DNA from: an uncultured Prevotellaceae bacterium
GTDB lineage: Bacteria > Bacteroidota > Bacteroidia > Bacteroidales > Bacteroidaceae
Reading direction: 5' to 3'
Assembly (NCBI GenBank): GCA_900543815.1
Contig: UQST01000007.1
Coordinates: 1 to 64,000, forward strand
Length of the DNA stretch: 64,000 nt
The notes under the pieces were generated by a model. That model was not told the origin of the DNA and did no database searches. It was given only the letters and a program-made list of their open reading frames with translations. Positions within the stretch are counted from its first letter, which is position 1. Each line of letters begins with the position of its first letter. The translations under genes and the position numbers were made by a program. Positions 47,101 to 55,496 of this stretch are shown piece after piece.

Positions 47101-47580
47101 CTCCATCACGTCTAAAGTCTGCCCCATAGCCACCTCCAGGGTCTGCCCCTGCAGGGCGTTACGGTCAACCACCAGTTCTGCCAGAGCCTGAGGACTGGTG
47201 ACCACGAACAGAGGCAGTCCGCCCCCACTCACGCGGCTCAGCACTTCGGTGCGCAAGACCATGCTGGCCGCATCGCGCTGACCATACTTGGCAGCACGCT
47301 TGAACCCAGACGGGAAGAAGAGCACATTGGCATCGCCCAGCACCTGCATGAGGTCCTGATAGAAATAGGCAGCCTCTTCCTCGTCGCTCAGAACGAAGAG
47401 GAAGGGGACACCCAACAACTGTGGCGAGCGGGCTGCAAGCGAGGAGAAAAGCAGGGGCGCGGCACTGCCCTGCAGTCCGCTCACGCATATACGCCGCACA
47501 GCATCACGCTGCAATACCTGTGTAAGGCGGCGAACCAGCGGATGCCGCCCGTACGCATCCTGTAATTTGCTTATCTCCAT
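44149..47580 (-). CDS. mfd: Transcription-repair coupling factor
   Basis: 1143 residues, full-length Mfd. Removes stalled RNA polymerase and recruits UvrA. Domains: UvrB-homology region (about 20-300), RNAP-interacting CarD-like domain with FQVGDYVVHIDHGVGRFGG (about 445), helicase core with DVGFGKTEIAVRAAF (Walker A) and LLIIDEEQKFGVS (DEEQ, Walker B), LTLTATPIPRTLQFS (motif III), QMRGRVGRSSRKAFCYLL (motif VI), and the C-terminal TRCF domain. The first ATG is at 47580 (an earlier GTG is in frame). Terminator follows at 44053-44089. Confidence 0.96.
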   Translation of the reverse strand: MEISKLQDAYGRHPLVRRLTQVLQRDAVRRICVSGLQGSAAPLLFSSLAARSPQLLGVPFLFVLSDEEEAAYFYQDLMQVLGDANVLFFPSGFKRAAKYGQRDAASMVLRTEVLSRVSGGGLPLFVVTSPQALAELVVDRNALQGQTLEVAMGQTLDVMEVQKTLLRLGFSRVDYVYEPGQFSLRGSLLDVYSYSSEYPFRIDFFGDEVDSIRTFDVQDQLSLRKMERISIISDSGSGEGATLQSFLSFLPADTLLITRDVAYVADCVRQIWAEGFSAQALVVEAAEKDAAQGAGAGSPMSDSKVEAPLVRERLLAEPDAFQRQLEQFRTIMLAASAPQSADVQLEAHTTAQPIFHKNFELLFQAFLDYQERDYDIYVLSDNPSQTDRLESIFHDRQLGIRFTPVDRTLHAGFVDDDLHLCCFTDHQIFDRFHRYTLRSDRTRNGRVALTLKELQQFQVGDYVVHIDHGVGRFGGLLRIPNGDTWQEVIKIIYKNDDVVFVSIHSLHKVSKYRGRDGEPPRVSALGTGAWERMKERTKAHIKDIARDLIKLYSRREHEKGFAYSPDSYMQHELEASFLYEDTPDQQKATQDVKADMERSQPMDRLVCGDVGFGKTEIAVRAAFKACADGKQVAVLVPTTILAYQHFRTFSSRLKELPVRVEYLSRARSAADTKAVLTDLKAGKVDILIGTHKLIGKSVHFRDLGLLIIDEEQKFGVSTKEKLRQMKTNVDTLTLTATPIPRTLQFSLMGARDLSVIQTAPPNRRPIQTQVCTFSSETIAEAIGFEMSRGGQVLFITPRISQLPDLEAMLHRCVPDARVAVGHGRMPSDALEKVMLDFANYDYDVLLSTTIVESGLDIPNANTIIINGAQCFGLSDLHQMRGRVGRSSRKAFCYLLAPPLGLLPTDARRRLQAIENFSALGSGIQIAMQDLDIRGAGNLLGAEQSGFIADLGYEAYQKILAQAVSEIKREELDEAPAQEQKRPTQVADGSLFVDECVLDSDLPMSFSETYVPTSAERMLLYRELDSLQSDREVEAFCQRMRDRFGPIPPEGEELIRVVALRRLGCYFGAERIVLKKGRMRLYFLNDADSPFFRSRAFDQIISFATTNVHRCRLQEVEGRRSLLVSDVTTVQQAVQILTQISQCS

Positions 47581-47788
47581 TGTCACTCATTATATATTAG
47601 CAGAACAGGCACGAGGCTTCTCCCCCTGGTGTGCCTATTCATTCGTATGCTCCGCCCAATGCGGAAAGTCTCATCACACATGCGCCTGCTGCTGCCAGCC
47701 TGCTGTTCCAAGAAGGGGGCGCAGAAGCAGCCGCCTGCCCGTGTCATGCTTGCTCTTGGCCATTCACGAAGGCCCTGAAAGAGGCCAA

Positions 47789-50044
47789 CTATAGTGTCTC
47801 TACAAACTTGTCGGCGAGTTCCAGCGTATCGGCCTTGCCCACGTCCATAATCCTGAGACCCGGTTGCACGTAGCCGTAAATGGGCACGCGGTCGCATATC
47901 TTCAGGTAGAAGTCGATGATGCCGAACTTTAGCGGCCACTCGTCAAAGTAGTCGAAGAGGGCGGGCTTCATATAGTGGATGCCTGCGAAGGCGAGTTTGC
48001 GGCAGCTGGAAACGTCGAGGTCGGGATAAGGAGACCGCACCTGACCGGTGCTGATGTTGACCCATCCCACCAGACGAAGGTCTTCCTCAAAGAGCAGATA
48101 GCGCTGGGTGGGTCGCTCCGACACGAGCAGAGTGGCCACATTGTTGGCTGCCGCCTGCACGAAAAGGTGGAGGTTGACGTTGCTCAGAATATCCACATTG
48201 TGAATAAGGAAGCCTTCGCGGGCATCCATAAGCAGAGGCAGGGCATGCTTGATGCCTCCGCCCGTGTCGAGCAACTCGGCTCGCTCGTCGGAGAAACGCA
48301 CGCTCATGTCCTGGGGGTTGTCGCTCACCCACTGCTCGATCATGTCTGCGAAGTGGTGTACATTGATGACCACATCCCTACAACCGAAGGCGCGCAGCTT
48401 CTCCAACTGGTGTTGCAGCAGAGGTTTGCCTCCTACTGGCACCAGAGCCTTGGGCATGCGGTCGGTGAGGGGCTTGAGTCGTGTACCCAAGCCAGCGGCG
48501 AAAATCATGGCACGCACCGGACTGAAGGTCTGCTCGATGCCTTGCTCACGATGGTGCACATGCACCTCCACGCCAAACTTCTCATGGATGTGCTCGGCCA
48601 GGTGCTGCGCACTATAGACGCTACGATGCTGGCCGCCCGTGCATCCGAAGCTGAACATCAGACTGGTGAAACCGCGCTGGATGTAGCGCAGGACGTGGGC
48701 ATCGGCCAACTTATACACGCTCTCGAGGAAGGTGAGTATCTCTCCGTCATCCTCCAGAAAGCGGATGACGGGTTCGTCCAATCCGGTCTTGTTCTTATAA
48801 GGCTCGTATCGACCGGGGTTGTGAGTGCTTCGGCAGTCAAACACATAGCCGCCGCCATTGCCGCTGGGGTCGGCCGGAATGCCCTTGCGATAGGAGAAGC
48901 TCCACACGTTGACCACCAAGGGACCACGTCCGTCATACTTACTGAAGGTGGCAGGACCGTCCTGAGGGTGGGCTGTATAAGGGGTAGAAGGAGCAGTGCG
49001 ATAGCCATCGGCACGCGGCAGAGGCTTCTCCTCCTGGGGCTGGAACTGGGGAAGTTCTACCATACGGCTTAGTACCTCGTGCAGGTAAGGGTAGGGACAA
49101 CCGTCCTCGTCCAGCAACTGACGCAGGTTGCGCATGGCTGGAGGGATGCTGCTGAGGAAGTGGCTTTTCCTCTCGAAGTAGCCGCGGAAGCCATAGGCAC
49201 CCAATACCTGGAGCAAGCGGAACAGCAGACAGATGCGCAGACCGCGGTGGAACTCCTTTTCGTTGACCTCCATATAGAGTTTGAGATGCTCCAGATAAAC
49301 CGCGATAAGCTCCTGGCGGAGTGAATCGGGATAGTTGGCCGACGCCTGCCAGAGGAAGCTGGCGACATCGTACTGCACCGGACCACGCCTTCCACCCTGG
49401 AAGTCTATGAAGTGGGGGTGCCCTTCCTCATCGAGCATGACGTTGCGCGCCTGGAAATCACGGTACATGAATGAAGCACCGGGCAGCGCCACAATATCCT
49501 TGGCAAGCAACTGGAAAGAGGCTTCCAGCTTCAACTCATGGAAGTCGAGACCCGTTGCCTTGAGGAAGCAATACTTGAAGTAGTTGAGGTCGAAGAGCAC
49601 GTTGGTGGCATCCAAGCCCTCTTGGGGATAACACTGGGAGAAGTCCAGGCCACGCGCTCCGCGTATCTGAATGGAAGGCAGGAGCGCCATGGTACGCCTC
49701 AGAAGCTCGCGCTCATGCTGATTGTAGCGGCCGTGAGCGGCACGTCCGCCCTCCAGAGCCTGGAAAAGAGTGAGGTCGCCCAGGTCGGTCTGCAGATAGC
49801 GCAATCCGTCACGGCTGGTTGCCAACACCGTAGGCACGGGCAGGCGGCGCTCTGAGAAATGCTGTGCCAGATAGCAGAAAGCATGGTTCTCGTCACGACT
49901 TGTACCCACGACACCCACCACGGTGTTGCCCGACTGGTCACGCAGACGGTAATACTTGCGGTTGCTTCCCGAACCGGAAAGAGGCTTGTACGACACTGCG
50001 TCGCACCCCGCATAGTCCCTATATAATTGAAGCAGTTGTTCCAT
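47789..50044 (-). CDS. Three-domain fusion: sugar kinase, RapZ-C domain and nucleotidyltransferase
   Basis: 751 residues. (1) Aminoglycoside-phosphotransferase-type kinase (about 1-330) with SGSGSNRKYYRL, catalytic YRDFQARNVML and metal site FIDFQGGRRGP, resembling AmgK, the anomeric MurNAc/GlcNAc kinase. (2) RapZ C-terminal domain (about 375-500) with SFSYRKGIPAD, FDCRSTHNPGR and FSFGCTGGQHRSVY; in E. coli RapZ this domain senses glucosamine-6-phosphate. (3) Sugar-1-phosphate nucleotidyltransferase (about 505-751) with MIFAAGLGTRLKPLTDRMPK, GGKPLLQHQLEKL and IHNVDILSN, resembling MurU. Kinase plus uridylyltransferase would turn peptidoglycan-derived amino sugars directly into UDP-sugars; the RapZ-C part may sense amino-sugar supply. 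Substrates are inferred. Preceded by the ABC permease gene after 69 bases. Confidence 0.85.
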   Translation of the reverse strand: MEQLLQLYRDYAGCDAVSYKPLSGSGSNRKYYRLRDQSGNTVVGVVGTSRDENHAFCYLAQHFSERRLPVPTVLATSRDGLRYLQTDLGDLTLFQALEGGRAAHGRYNQHERELLRRTMALLPSIQIRGARGLDFSQCYPQEGLDATNVLFDLNYFKYCFLKATGLDFHELKLEASFQLLAKDIVALPGASFMYRDFQARNVMLDEEGHPHFIDFQGGRRGPVQYDVASFLWQASANYPDSLRQELIAVYLEHLKLYMEVNEKEFHRGLRICLLFRLLQVLGAYGFRGYFERKSHFLSSIPPAMRNLRQLLDEDGCPYPYLHEVLSRMVELPQFQPQEEKPLPRADGYRTAPSTPYTAHPQDGPATFSKYDGRGPLVVNVWSFSYRKGIPADPSGNGGGYVFDCRSTHNPGRYEPYKNKTGLDEPVIRFLEDDGEILTFLESVYKLADAHVLRYIQRGFTSLMFSFGCTGGQHRSVYSAQHLAEHIHEKFGVEVHVHHREQGIEQTFSPVRAMIFAAGLGTRLKPLTDRMPKALVPVGGKPLLQHQLEKLRAFGCRDVVINVHHFADMIEQWVSDNPQDMSVRFSDERAELLDTGGGIKHALPLLMDAREGFLIHNVDILSNVNLHLFVQAAANNVATLLVSERPTQRYLLFEEDLRLVGWVNISTGQVRSPYPDLDVSSCRKLAFAGIHYMKPALFDYFDEWPLKFGIIDFYLKICDRVPIYGYVQPGLRIMDVGKADTLELADKFVETL

Positions 50045-50113
50045 TCTTATATTGTTTCTGTTTGAATACTGTCATTCATATTGCCACGGAAAGGGCGCAA
50101 GCGCTCTCCTGAC

Positions 50114-51316
50114 CTACACCCTACGGCGCCAGATGGCTGTCACACGGCGGCGCACAGCCACTACATTGAGCACGCCCACCACCAGCAAGAGCACTGCGCC
50201 TGCCACCAGGGTGCGTCCCATGCCTGCGTCCTCCATAGTGGGGAACATGAGCCAGAGCCGCTCCATATAGGCATGACGAAGCAGCGCAAGCAGGAGCAGT
50301 GCAATGAGAAGCACAGCCACGTTGATGGCAAGGGTGAGATATTGGTATGGACGGGCCACAGCAGAGGGGCTGTAGCCGATGAGCATGAGGTTGCGCAACT
50401 TCTCGGTGTTCTTCTGCACAAGCAGATAGACACTAAGCATGAGGATATAGAGCGAGAGGACGCAGATGAGCAATCCCACTCCCATGACCACCGCAGCCGC
50501 CACCTTGAGGAAATACGTAGCACGTCCGCTCTCCAGTTTGTCGTCTTCGAGCTCGTAGCCATGCTGCTCCATATAGGAGACGATGGCATCGTCGGCAGGA
50601 TTGCCCACTTCTACGATAAGTCTTGTAGGCTTATTGTCGCTATTGGGGGCAAAGCGCTCGTTGCTCCAACGGATGAAGTCCTGGGGCACAAGGATTGTGT
50701 TGAGGCGCGAACTGAAACCCACTACACGGGCTGGGTATTGCTCTCTCAAGCCATTGCCCGAGAGCGTGACCTGCAGGTCAATCATGCCTGCGACACCCTC
50801 TGAAATCTTAGGCAATTGCTGACTCTGCGCGAAGCCGAAGTTGTAGATAGCCAGATAAGAACGCGGCAGAACAATAGGCACCTGAGGATGCGCCGCGTCA
50901 AACGACCACTTGCTCAGGTGTGCATCTACATACTGATCAGGCACGCTCTCGAAGAACATGTCCGTTCCGAAGCTGGCCACACCGCTGATGCCCATGCGGC
51001 ACTGCACGGTGTAAAGGCTGGCGGTAAAGGCTCCCACCGAGCGGCAAAAAGGCTGCCGGCGGATGTCATCCATCTCCTGCGCAGTGAAGGACTGCCCTTC
51101 ACCACTGCCCAGAGCAGCAGCAGCCGACACATGCTTGCTTACAATCAGGTAATCGGACTTGAGTACGCCGTCCTGTCCACTGAGCAGCGGACGCACATCC
51201 ACATAGAACTGCAGCCCAAGCAAGAGGATGAGCATGCCCAACAGATTGGCGGCAAAGAAGCCTCCCAACTGCAAGGGGCTGATGTGTCGGCGCAATAACT
51301 TCCAGACGAGACTCAT
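50114..51316 (-). CDS. FtsX/MacB-type ABC transporter permease
   Basis: 400 residues. One N-terminal transmembrane helix (about 17-38), a large periplasmic domain (about 40-265), then three helices (about 270-300, 325-350, 368-390): the MacB-like (type VII) topology. Such permeases act as mechanotransmitters for lipoprotein release, peptide export or cell-wall hydrolase control. Start overlaps the ATPase stop by 4 bases. Confidence 0.85.
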   Translation of the reverse strand: MSLVWKLLRRHISPLQLGGFFAANLLGMLILLLGLQFYVDVRPLLSGQDGVLKSDYLIVSKHVSAAAALGSGEGQSFTAQEMDDIRRQPFCRSVGAFTASLYTVQCRMGISGVASFGTDMFFESVPDQYVDAHLSKWSFDAAHPQVPIVLPRSYLAIYNFGFAQSQQLPKISEGVAGMIDLQVTLSGNGLREQYPARVVGFSSRLNTILVPQDFIRWSNERFAPNSDNKPTRLIVEVGNPADDAIVSYMEQHGYELEDDKLESGRATYFLKVAAAVVMGVGLLICVLSLYILMLSVYLLVQKNTEKLRNLMLIGYSPSAVARPYQYLTLAINVAVLLIALLLLALLRHAYMERLWLMFPTMEDAGMGRTLVAGAVLLLVVGVLNVVAVRRRVTAIWRRRV

Positions 51317-51984
51317 AATCTAAAGGTTTTGGAATAGGGTAAATCCATATGCTTTCCCACGCTGGTAACCACAAGGCCTGCGCCTTGCGAACGTATCTCA
51401 GCCAGCAGCACCTGGGCCATCGCGCGGCTGTTGGCGTCATCGAGATGGCTTATGGGCTCGTCGGCAAGCAAGAAACTGAAGGGTTGCACCAGCGCACGAA
51501 TCATGGCCACACGCTGCTGCTGGCCAAAACTCATGCGTCCAACCAGTTCGTTACGCTTCTCAGCTATACCAAAAGCATCAAACCATTCGTCCACCTGCCG
51601 CGCAGTACGCCAATGGGTGAGGCCGTTTTTGATCTGGATGTTTTCCCATGCCGTAAGCTCTGGAAAGAGCCTGAGCTCCTGAAAGAGATGGCTCAAGCCC
51701 GTGCGTCTGACCTGCACCCACTGCCCCACCGAGAGGCTGCGGATGTCTGTCTTATCAAATAGGATGCGGCCTTCATAGTCGTCGCGATAGCCTATCAGGT
51801 AACTGCACAGACTGGTCTTGCCCGTTCCGCTGGCCGCCTCAATCAGGTAGATGCCGCCCCGCTCCAGTGTGAGCGGCCTCTGCCACACCTCACTGGCACT
51901 CATGTCTCTGCCGTGGAAAATCTGCGGGAGGGCATTGTCCAGTGTTATCTTGTCCATTGTGTACACAATCCTTTCTCCTTTCAT
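51313..51984 (-). CDS. ABC transporter ATP-binding protein
   Basis: 223 residues. Walker A ASGTGKTSL, a variant signature MSFGQQQRVAM (instead of LSGGQ), Walker B FSFLLADEP and D-loop SHLDD; the usual H-loop position reads VVTSVGKH. Partner of the permease downstream (4-base overlap). The ATG at 51984 overlaps the stop of the upstream gene (TGATG); a GTG just before and an ATG at 51957 are alternatives. Confidence 0.88.
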   Translation of the reverse strand: MKGERIVYTMDKITLDNALPQIFHGRDMSASEVWQRPLTLERGGIYLIEAASGTGKTSLCSYLIGYRDDYEGRILFDKTDIRSLSVGQWVQVRRTGLSHLFQELRLFPELTAWENIQIKNGLTHWRTARQVDEWFDAFGIAEKRNELVGRMSFGQQQRVAMIRALVQPFSFLLADEPISHLDDANSRAMAQVLLAEIRSQGAGLVVTSVGKHMDLPYSKTFRL

Positions 51985-53345
51985 CACTCCGTTGTCGCAG
52001 CTTTCTCATCAGCCTTCACACGCAGCACAAACTTGTCATACCGCCCGTCAACACTGTCAGAATCCACTCCGTAACGTGCCAAAAACGTATGCGCTCTGGG
52101 ATGCCTCAGCACTGCGGCCAAGTCGAGTTGCATATATACAAGGCTTCCCACGGCGTCCTTTTTGCTGACGAAGTGGCCTTCCTCCATATCCCTAACGACG
52201 CTCTTTCCGAATGCCTGGTCGGTGCAAGCAGCCAGCCGATTGCCTCGCAAGCCCGCATAAAGGTAGTCGCCAGACAAACCCACGCAGAAGGTACTGTCAT
52301 CAAGCACCTCTACACCACCATCTGATATAGGGTAGAAAAAGTCTGACAGTTCACCGAGGCTCTGTCTGAAATGCGTATCCTTGAAGCGCACAGCCATTGC
52401 AATCTGCGGTTTCTCCCAGTCGTCCTTCACGACAGACAGGTTTACATCGCCTTGTATGGCTCTTATCATTTGGTCGAGGTCAAAGGTGAAGTTGAGGGCC
52501 AGCAACGCTGTACGTACCACAGGATAACTACGCAACAGGGTCAGCAGCGCATCTCCATTCACGCCCATTGTCAGTACACATGCACCATCGGCTGACTCTG
52601 GAAGCGTGGCCGGCTCGTCCAACGGAACCAGGAAGGACTTCCCTTCCCCCACACCAGTGCCATACAAGGTAACATCAGCCGCAATCCTCTTGTCCTTGAA
52701 ATCAATATCCATACCCACTGTACCCGTCTGCTCGCCATGGAACGCCATCGATGCATCAGGTACGAAGCGTACTAACAGATGCTGTACCAGCCCCACAGAG
52801 AACGAGGCGCACACGGGAGCCTTTGAATCGTCGATGTGCTGCAACAGCGGATTGTCGGGCTTTCCGCTCTGCTTCATTAGGCTTACCATCTGCCCACGCA
52901 TCGGCCCCATCTCCTGCTCCGAGAGCGGTCCACGCACCAGGCAACGGTCATCCGAAAAGGCCATCAACCACTGTCCGCTCTGCGCCCAACTGTAGCCACG
53001 TTGCGTCTCCACCTCAATGCCCTTGCCCTGCAGATACGCCTTGAAATCCCCGGCACTGCGCAAGGGAAAGAGCATACCTGGACTGTCATGCCCATCTACA
53101 AAGGCATAGAGTGGATGGGTAAAGTCGATGCCGCTATGCTCCAACTCGCTTTGCTGTTGTTTGGCAATGGGCAAGGCAATCTTCTTCTGCAAAGTCCTTG
53201 CATCCACTCGTGCCACTGCCTGCATATCGGCAGGCAGGGAACTCACGTAACACCCTCCTCTGAAAGAGAAGAAGCAAACCGCTGCGGCAACCACCATAGC
53301 CAGAATCACCGCACCCAGCATCCCATACTTAGCCTTCTTACTCAT
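51984..53345 (-). CDS. DUF4836-like membrane-anchored protein
   Basis: 453 residues. N-terminal hydrophobic anchor (about 8-27), then a large extracytoplasmic region. SSLPADMQAVARVDARTLQKK and the domain layout resemble the DUF4836 proteins of Bacteroidota, but I am not certain of the assignment. Its stop overlaps the ATPase start, so it is translationally coupled to the ABC transporter and probably works with it at the cell envelope. Confidence 0.65.
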   Translation of the reverse strand: MSKKAKYGMLGAVILAMVVAAAVCFFSFRGGCYVSSLPADMQAVARVDARTLQKKIALPIAKQQQSELEHSGIDFTHPLYAFVDGHDSPGMLFPLRSAGDFKAYLQGKGIEVETQRGYSWAQSGQWLMAFSDDRCLVRGPLSEQEMGPMRGQMVSLMKQSGKPDNPLLQHIDDSKAPVCASFSVGLVQHLLVRFVPDASMAFHGEQTGTVGMDIDFKDKRIAADVTLYGTGVGEGKSFLVPLDEPATLPESADGACVLTMGVNGDALLTLLRSYPVVRTALLALNFTFDLDQMIRAIQGDVNLSVVKDDWEKPQIAMAVRFKDTHFRQSLGELSDFFYPISDGGVEVLDDSTFCVGLSGDYLYAGLRGNRLAACTDQAFGKSVVRDMEEGHFVSKKDAVGSLVYMQLDLAAVLRHPRAHTFLARYGVDSDSVDGRYDKFVLRVKADEKAATTE

Positions 53346-53367
53346 CGTTCCTCCTATATACCTTATA

Positions 53368-54138
53368 TTATATATCTGACTCGGCAGCCCAGCTGTCGGC
53401 CTGTTCGGGCAGTTGGTGTGTCAACTGCATCAGGTGCACAGCCACCAGCGCAGCAGTCTCGGTGCGCAGACGACTCGTGCCCAGAGTCACACTGCGCCAG
53501 CCCAGACTCTCAGCCAGACGCACCTCCTCCACGCTGAAGTCGCCCTCTGGCCCGATGAGCACAGTGGCATCCTCGTGGTCATCGAGCAGACTGAGCAAGG
53601 GTTCTCGCTTGCTCTCAGGCCCAATGTCAGCGGGATTATAGCAATGACAGATGAAGCGTCCGCCGCTCCGGGGCTCCCTCAGGAAGCGCTCCAAAGGCTG
53701 CATCGGGTTGACACGAGGCATCCAGGCCTTGCGGCTCTGCTTCACTGCAGAGACCACGATACGCTCCACCCTATCGGTCTTCAACTGATGACGTTCGCTG
53801 AACTGGCAATCTACGAACGAGAACTCATCCACGCCTATCTCGGTGGCCTTCTCGCTCATCCACTCCACGCGCTCGTTCATCTTGGTGGGCGCCATGGCTA
53901 TGTGCAGGTGACCCAGCCAAGCCCGTGCCTGAGGCAACTCCTCCACCACGGCATACTGGCAGCGGTGGCCCGTCTGTCCCGTAATCTCAGCACGCAGGAA
54001 AAGCCCTGCCCCATCCATCAGATAAAGCTCGTCGCCCATGCCCAGACGCAGCACGCGCAAGGCATGCCTGGCCTCTTCGGGCGGCAGTTCGGTGCTGTGA
54101 AGCGCATCGGGCACATAGAAATACCTTACTTCCTTCAT
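53368..54138 (-). CDS. rsmE: 16S rRNA (uracil-1498-N3)-methyltransferase
   Basis: 256 residues. SPOUT-class trefoil-knot methyltransferase. N-terminal PUA-like part with HALRVLRLGMGDEL; C-terminal knot motifs VLIGPEGDFSVEEV and LGTSRLRTETAAL, which are diagnostic for RsmE. Heads a minus-strand series with the DUF4836-like gene 22 bases downstream; nupG-type gene ends 12 bases upstream of it. Confidence 0.95.
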   Translation of the reverse strand: MKEVRYFYVPDALHSTELPPEEARHALRVLRLGMGDELYLMDGAGLFLRAEITGQTGHRCQYAVVEELPQARAWLGHLHIAMAPTKMNERVEWMSEKATEIGVDEFSFVDCQFSERHQLKTDRVERIVVSAVKQSRKAWMPRVNPMQPLERFLREPRSGGRFICHCYNPADIGPESKREPLLSLLDDHEDATVLIGPEGDFSVEEVRLAESLGWRSVTLGTSRLRTETAALVAVHLMQLTHQLPEQADSWAAESDI

Positions 54139-54150
54139 CTGTCAGTCATC

Positions 54151-55434
54151 TCATTTCACGGGCTTCACCGCCTCGGGCTCATGCTTGTAACGGAACATGA
54201 TGGCAAATGCTACGGCCACCACGAGCGCATAACCTGCAAAGATATACCAGCAGGTGTTCCATCCATGCCACACTGCCATGGGGTCGGCATTCGCGCCCAG
54301 CGAGTTCACATATCGGTCTATCACCATTTGCGCAGAGAGCGTGCCGATGGAAGCTCCCAGGCCGTTGGTCATCATCATAAACAGTCCCTGGGCCGAGTTA
54401 CGGATGTCCAGGCTCGTCTCCTTATCGACGAAGAGCGAACCGCTTATGTTAAAGAAGTCGAAGGCAACGCCATAGACAATCATGCTGAGCACGAACCACA
54501 CCACACCGTTGCCTGGGTCGCCGACTGCGAAGAACAGGTAGCGCAGCACCCACGCCAGCATGGCCAGCAGCATCACACGCTTTATACCGAAACGCTTAAG
54601 GAAGAAGGGAATGAGCAGGATGCAGAGTGTCTCGCTCATCTGGCTCAACGAGATGAGGATGTTGGCATGCTGCACGCCAAAGGTATCCTTGAAGGCATCG
54701 ATATTCTGAAACGATGTGATGAAGGGGTTGGCAAAGCCATTGGTAATCTGCAGGCACACGCCCAGGAACATGGAGAAGATGAAGAAGAGCGCCATGCGAT
54801 AGTTGCGGAACAGCGCAAACGCCTTCAGTCCCAGCGCATCAGACAGACTCTTGCGCGAGCCGGTGCTCACGGGGCAATGAGGCATGGTGATGGCATAGGC
54901 AGCCATGACGATGCTCAACAATCCACTCCAGCCGAACTGCAGGGGTGTAGATTGCATTCCTCCGAGATCGACAATCCACATGCTGATGATGAAACCCACG
55001 GTGCCAAACACGCGGATGGGCGGGAAAGCCTTCACCGTATCCAGCCCTGCCTGGTCGAGGGCGCTATAGGCCACACTGTTGGAGAGGGCTATAGTGGGCA
55101 TGAAGAATGCCACACTGAGGGTATAGAGGGTGAAGAGGGGGGCAAACTGCACCGCATCTCCTGCCTGATAACCATATACACTCGCTGCCAGCATGAAGAT
55201 GCCGGCCAGCAGATGGCTGAGCGAGAGCAGGCGTTGAGCCTCCATCCATCGGTCGGCCACAATGCCCATCAGCGCCGGCATAAACAGCGACACAAATCCC
55301 TGCACACTATAGAACCAGCCAATCTGGCCTGCCATGCCCACGCGGGCCAGGTAAGTCCCCATGCTGGTGAGATAGGCTCCCCACACAGCGAACTCCATAA
55401 AGTTCAGGACTGTCAACTTTACTTTAGCATTCAT
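54151..55434 (-). CDS. Nucleoside permease, NupG-type MFS
   Basis: 427 residues, twelve hydrophobic helices. Nucleoside:H+ symporter family features: LNFMEFAVWGAYLTSMGTYL start, GIVADRWMEAQRLL, and the SLSQMSETLCILLIPFFLKR segment seen in NupG/XapB. Imports nucleosides. Ends 12 bases before rsmE, probably cotranscribed. Confidence 0.9.
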   Translation of the reverse strand: MNAKVKLTVLNFMEFAVWGAYLTSMGTYLARVGMAGQIGWFYSVQGFVSLFMPALMGIVADRWMEAQRLLSLSHLLAGIFMLAASVYGYQAGDAVQFAPLFTLYTLSVAFFMPTIALSNSVAYSALDQAGLDTVKAFPPIRVFGTVGFIISMWIVDLGGMQSTPLQFGWSGLLSIVMAAYAITMPHCPVSTGSRKSLSDALGLKAFALFRNYRMALFFIFSMFLGVCLQITNGFANPFITSFQNIDAFKDTFGVQHANILISLSQMSETLCILLIPFFLKRFGIKRVMLLAMLAWVLRYLFFAVGDPGNGVVWFVLSMIVYGVAFDFFNISGSLFVDKETSLDIRNSAQGLFMMMTNGLGASIGTLSAQMVIDRYVNSLGANADPMAVWHGWNTCWYIFAGYALVVAVAFAIMFRYKHEPEAVKPVK

Positions 55435-55496
55435 CTTTTACTCTTTAATTGTCAGTTTGCCTTTAAGTATTTGTCTATTCAATTCTCTTCTCTGCC

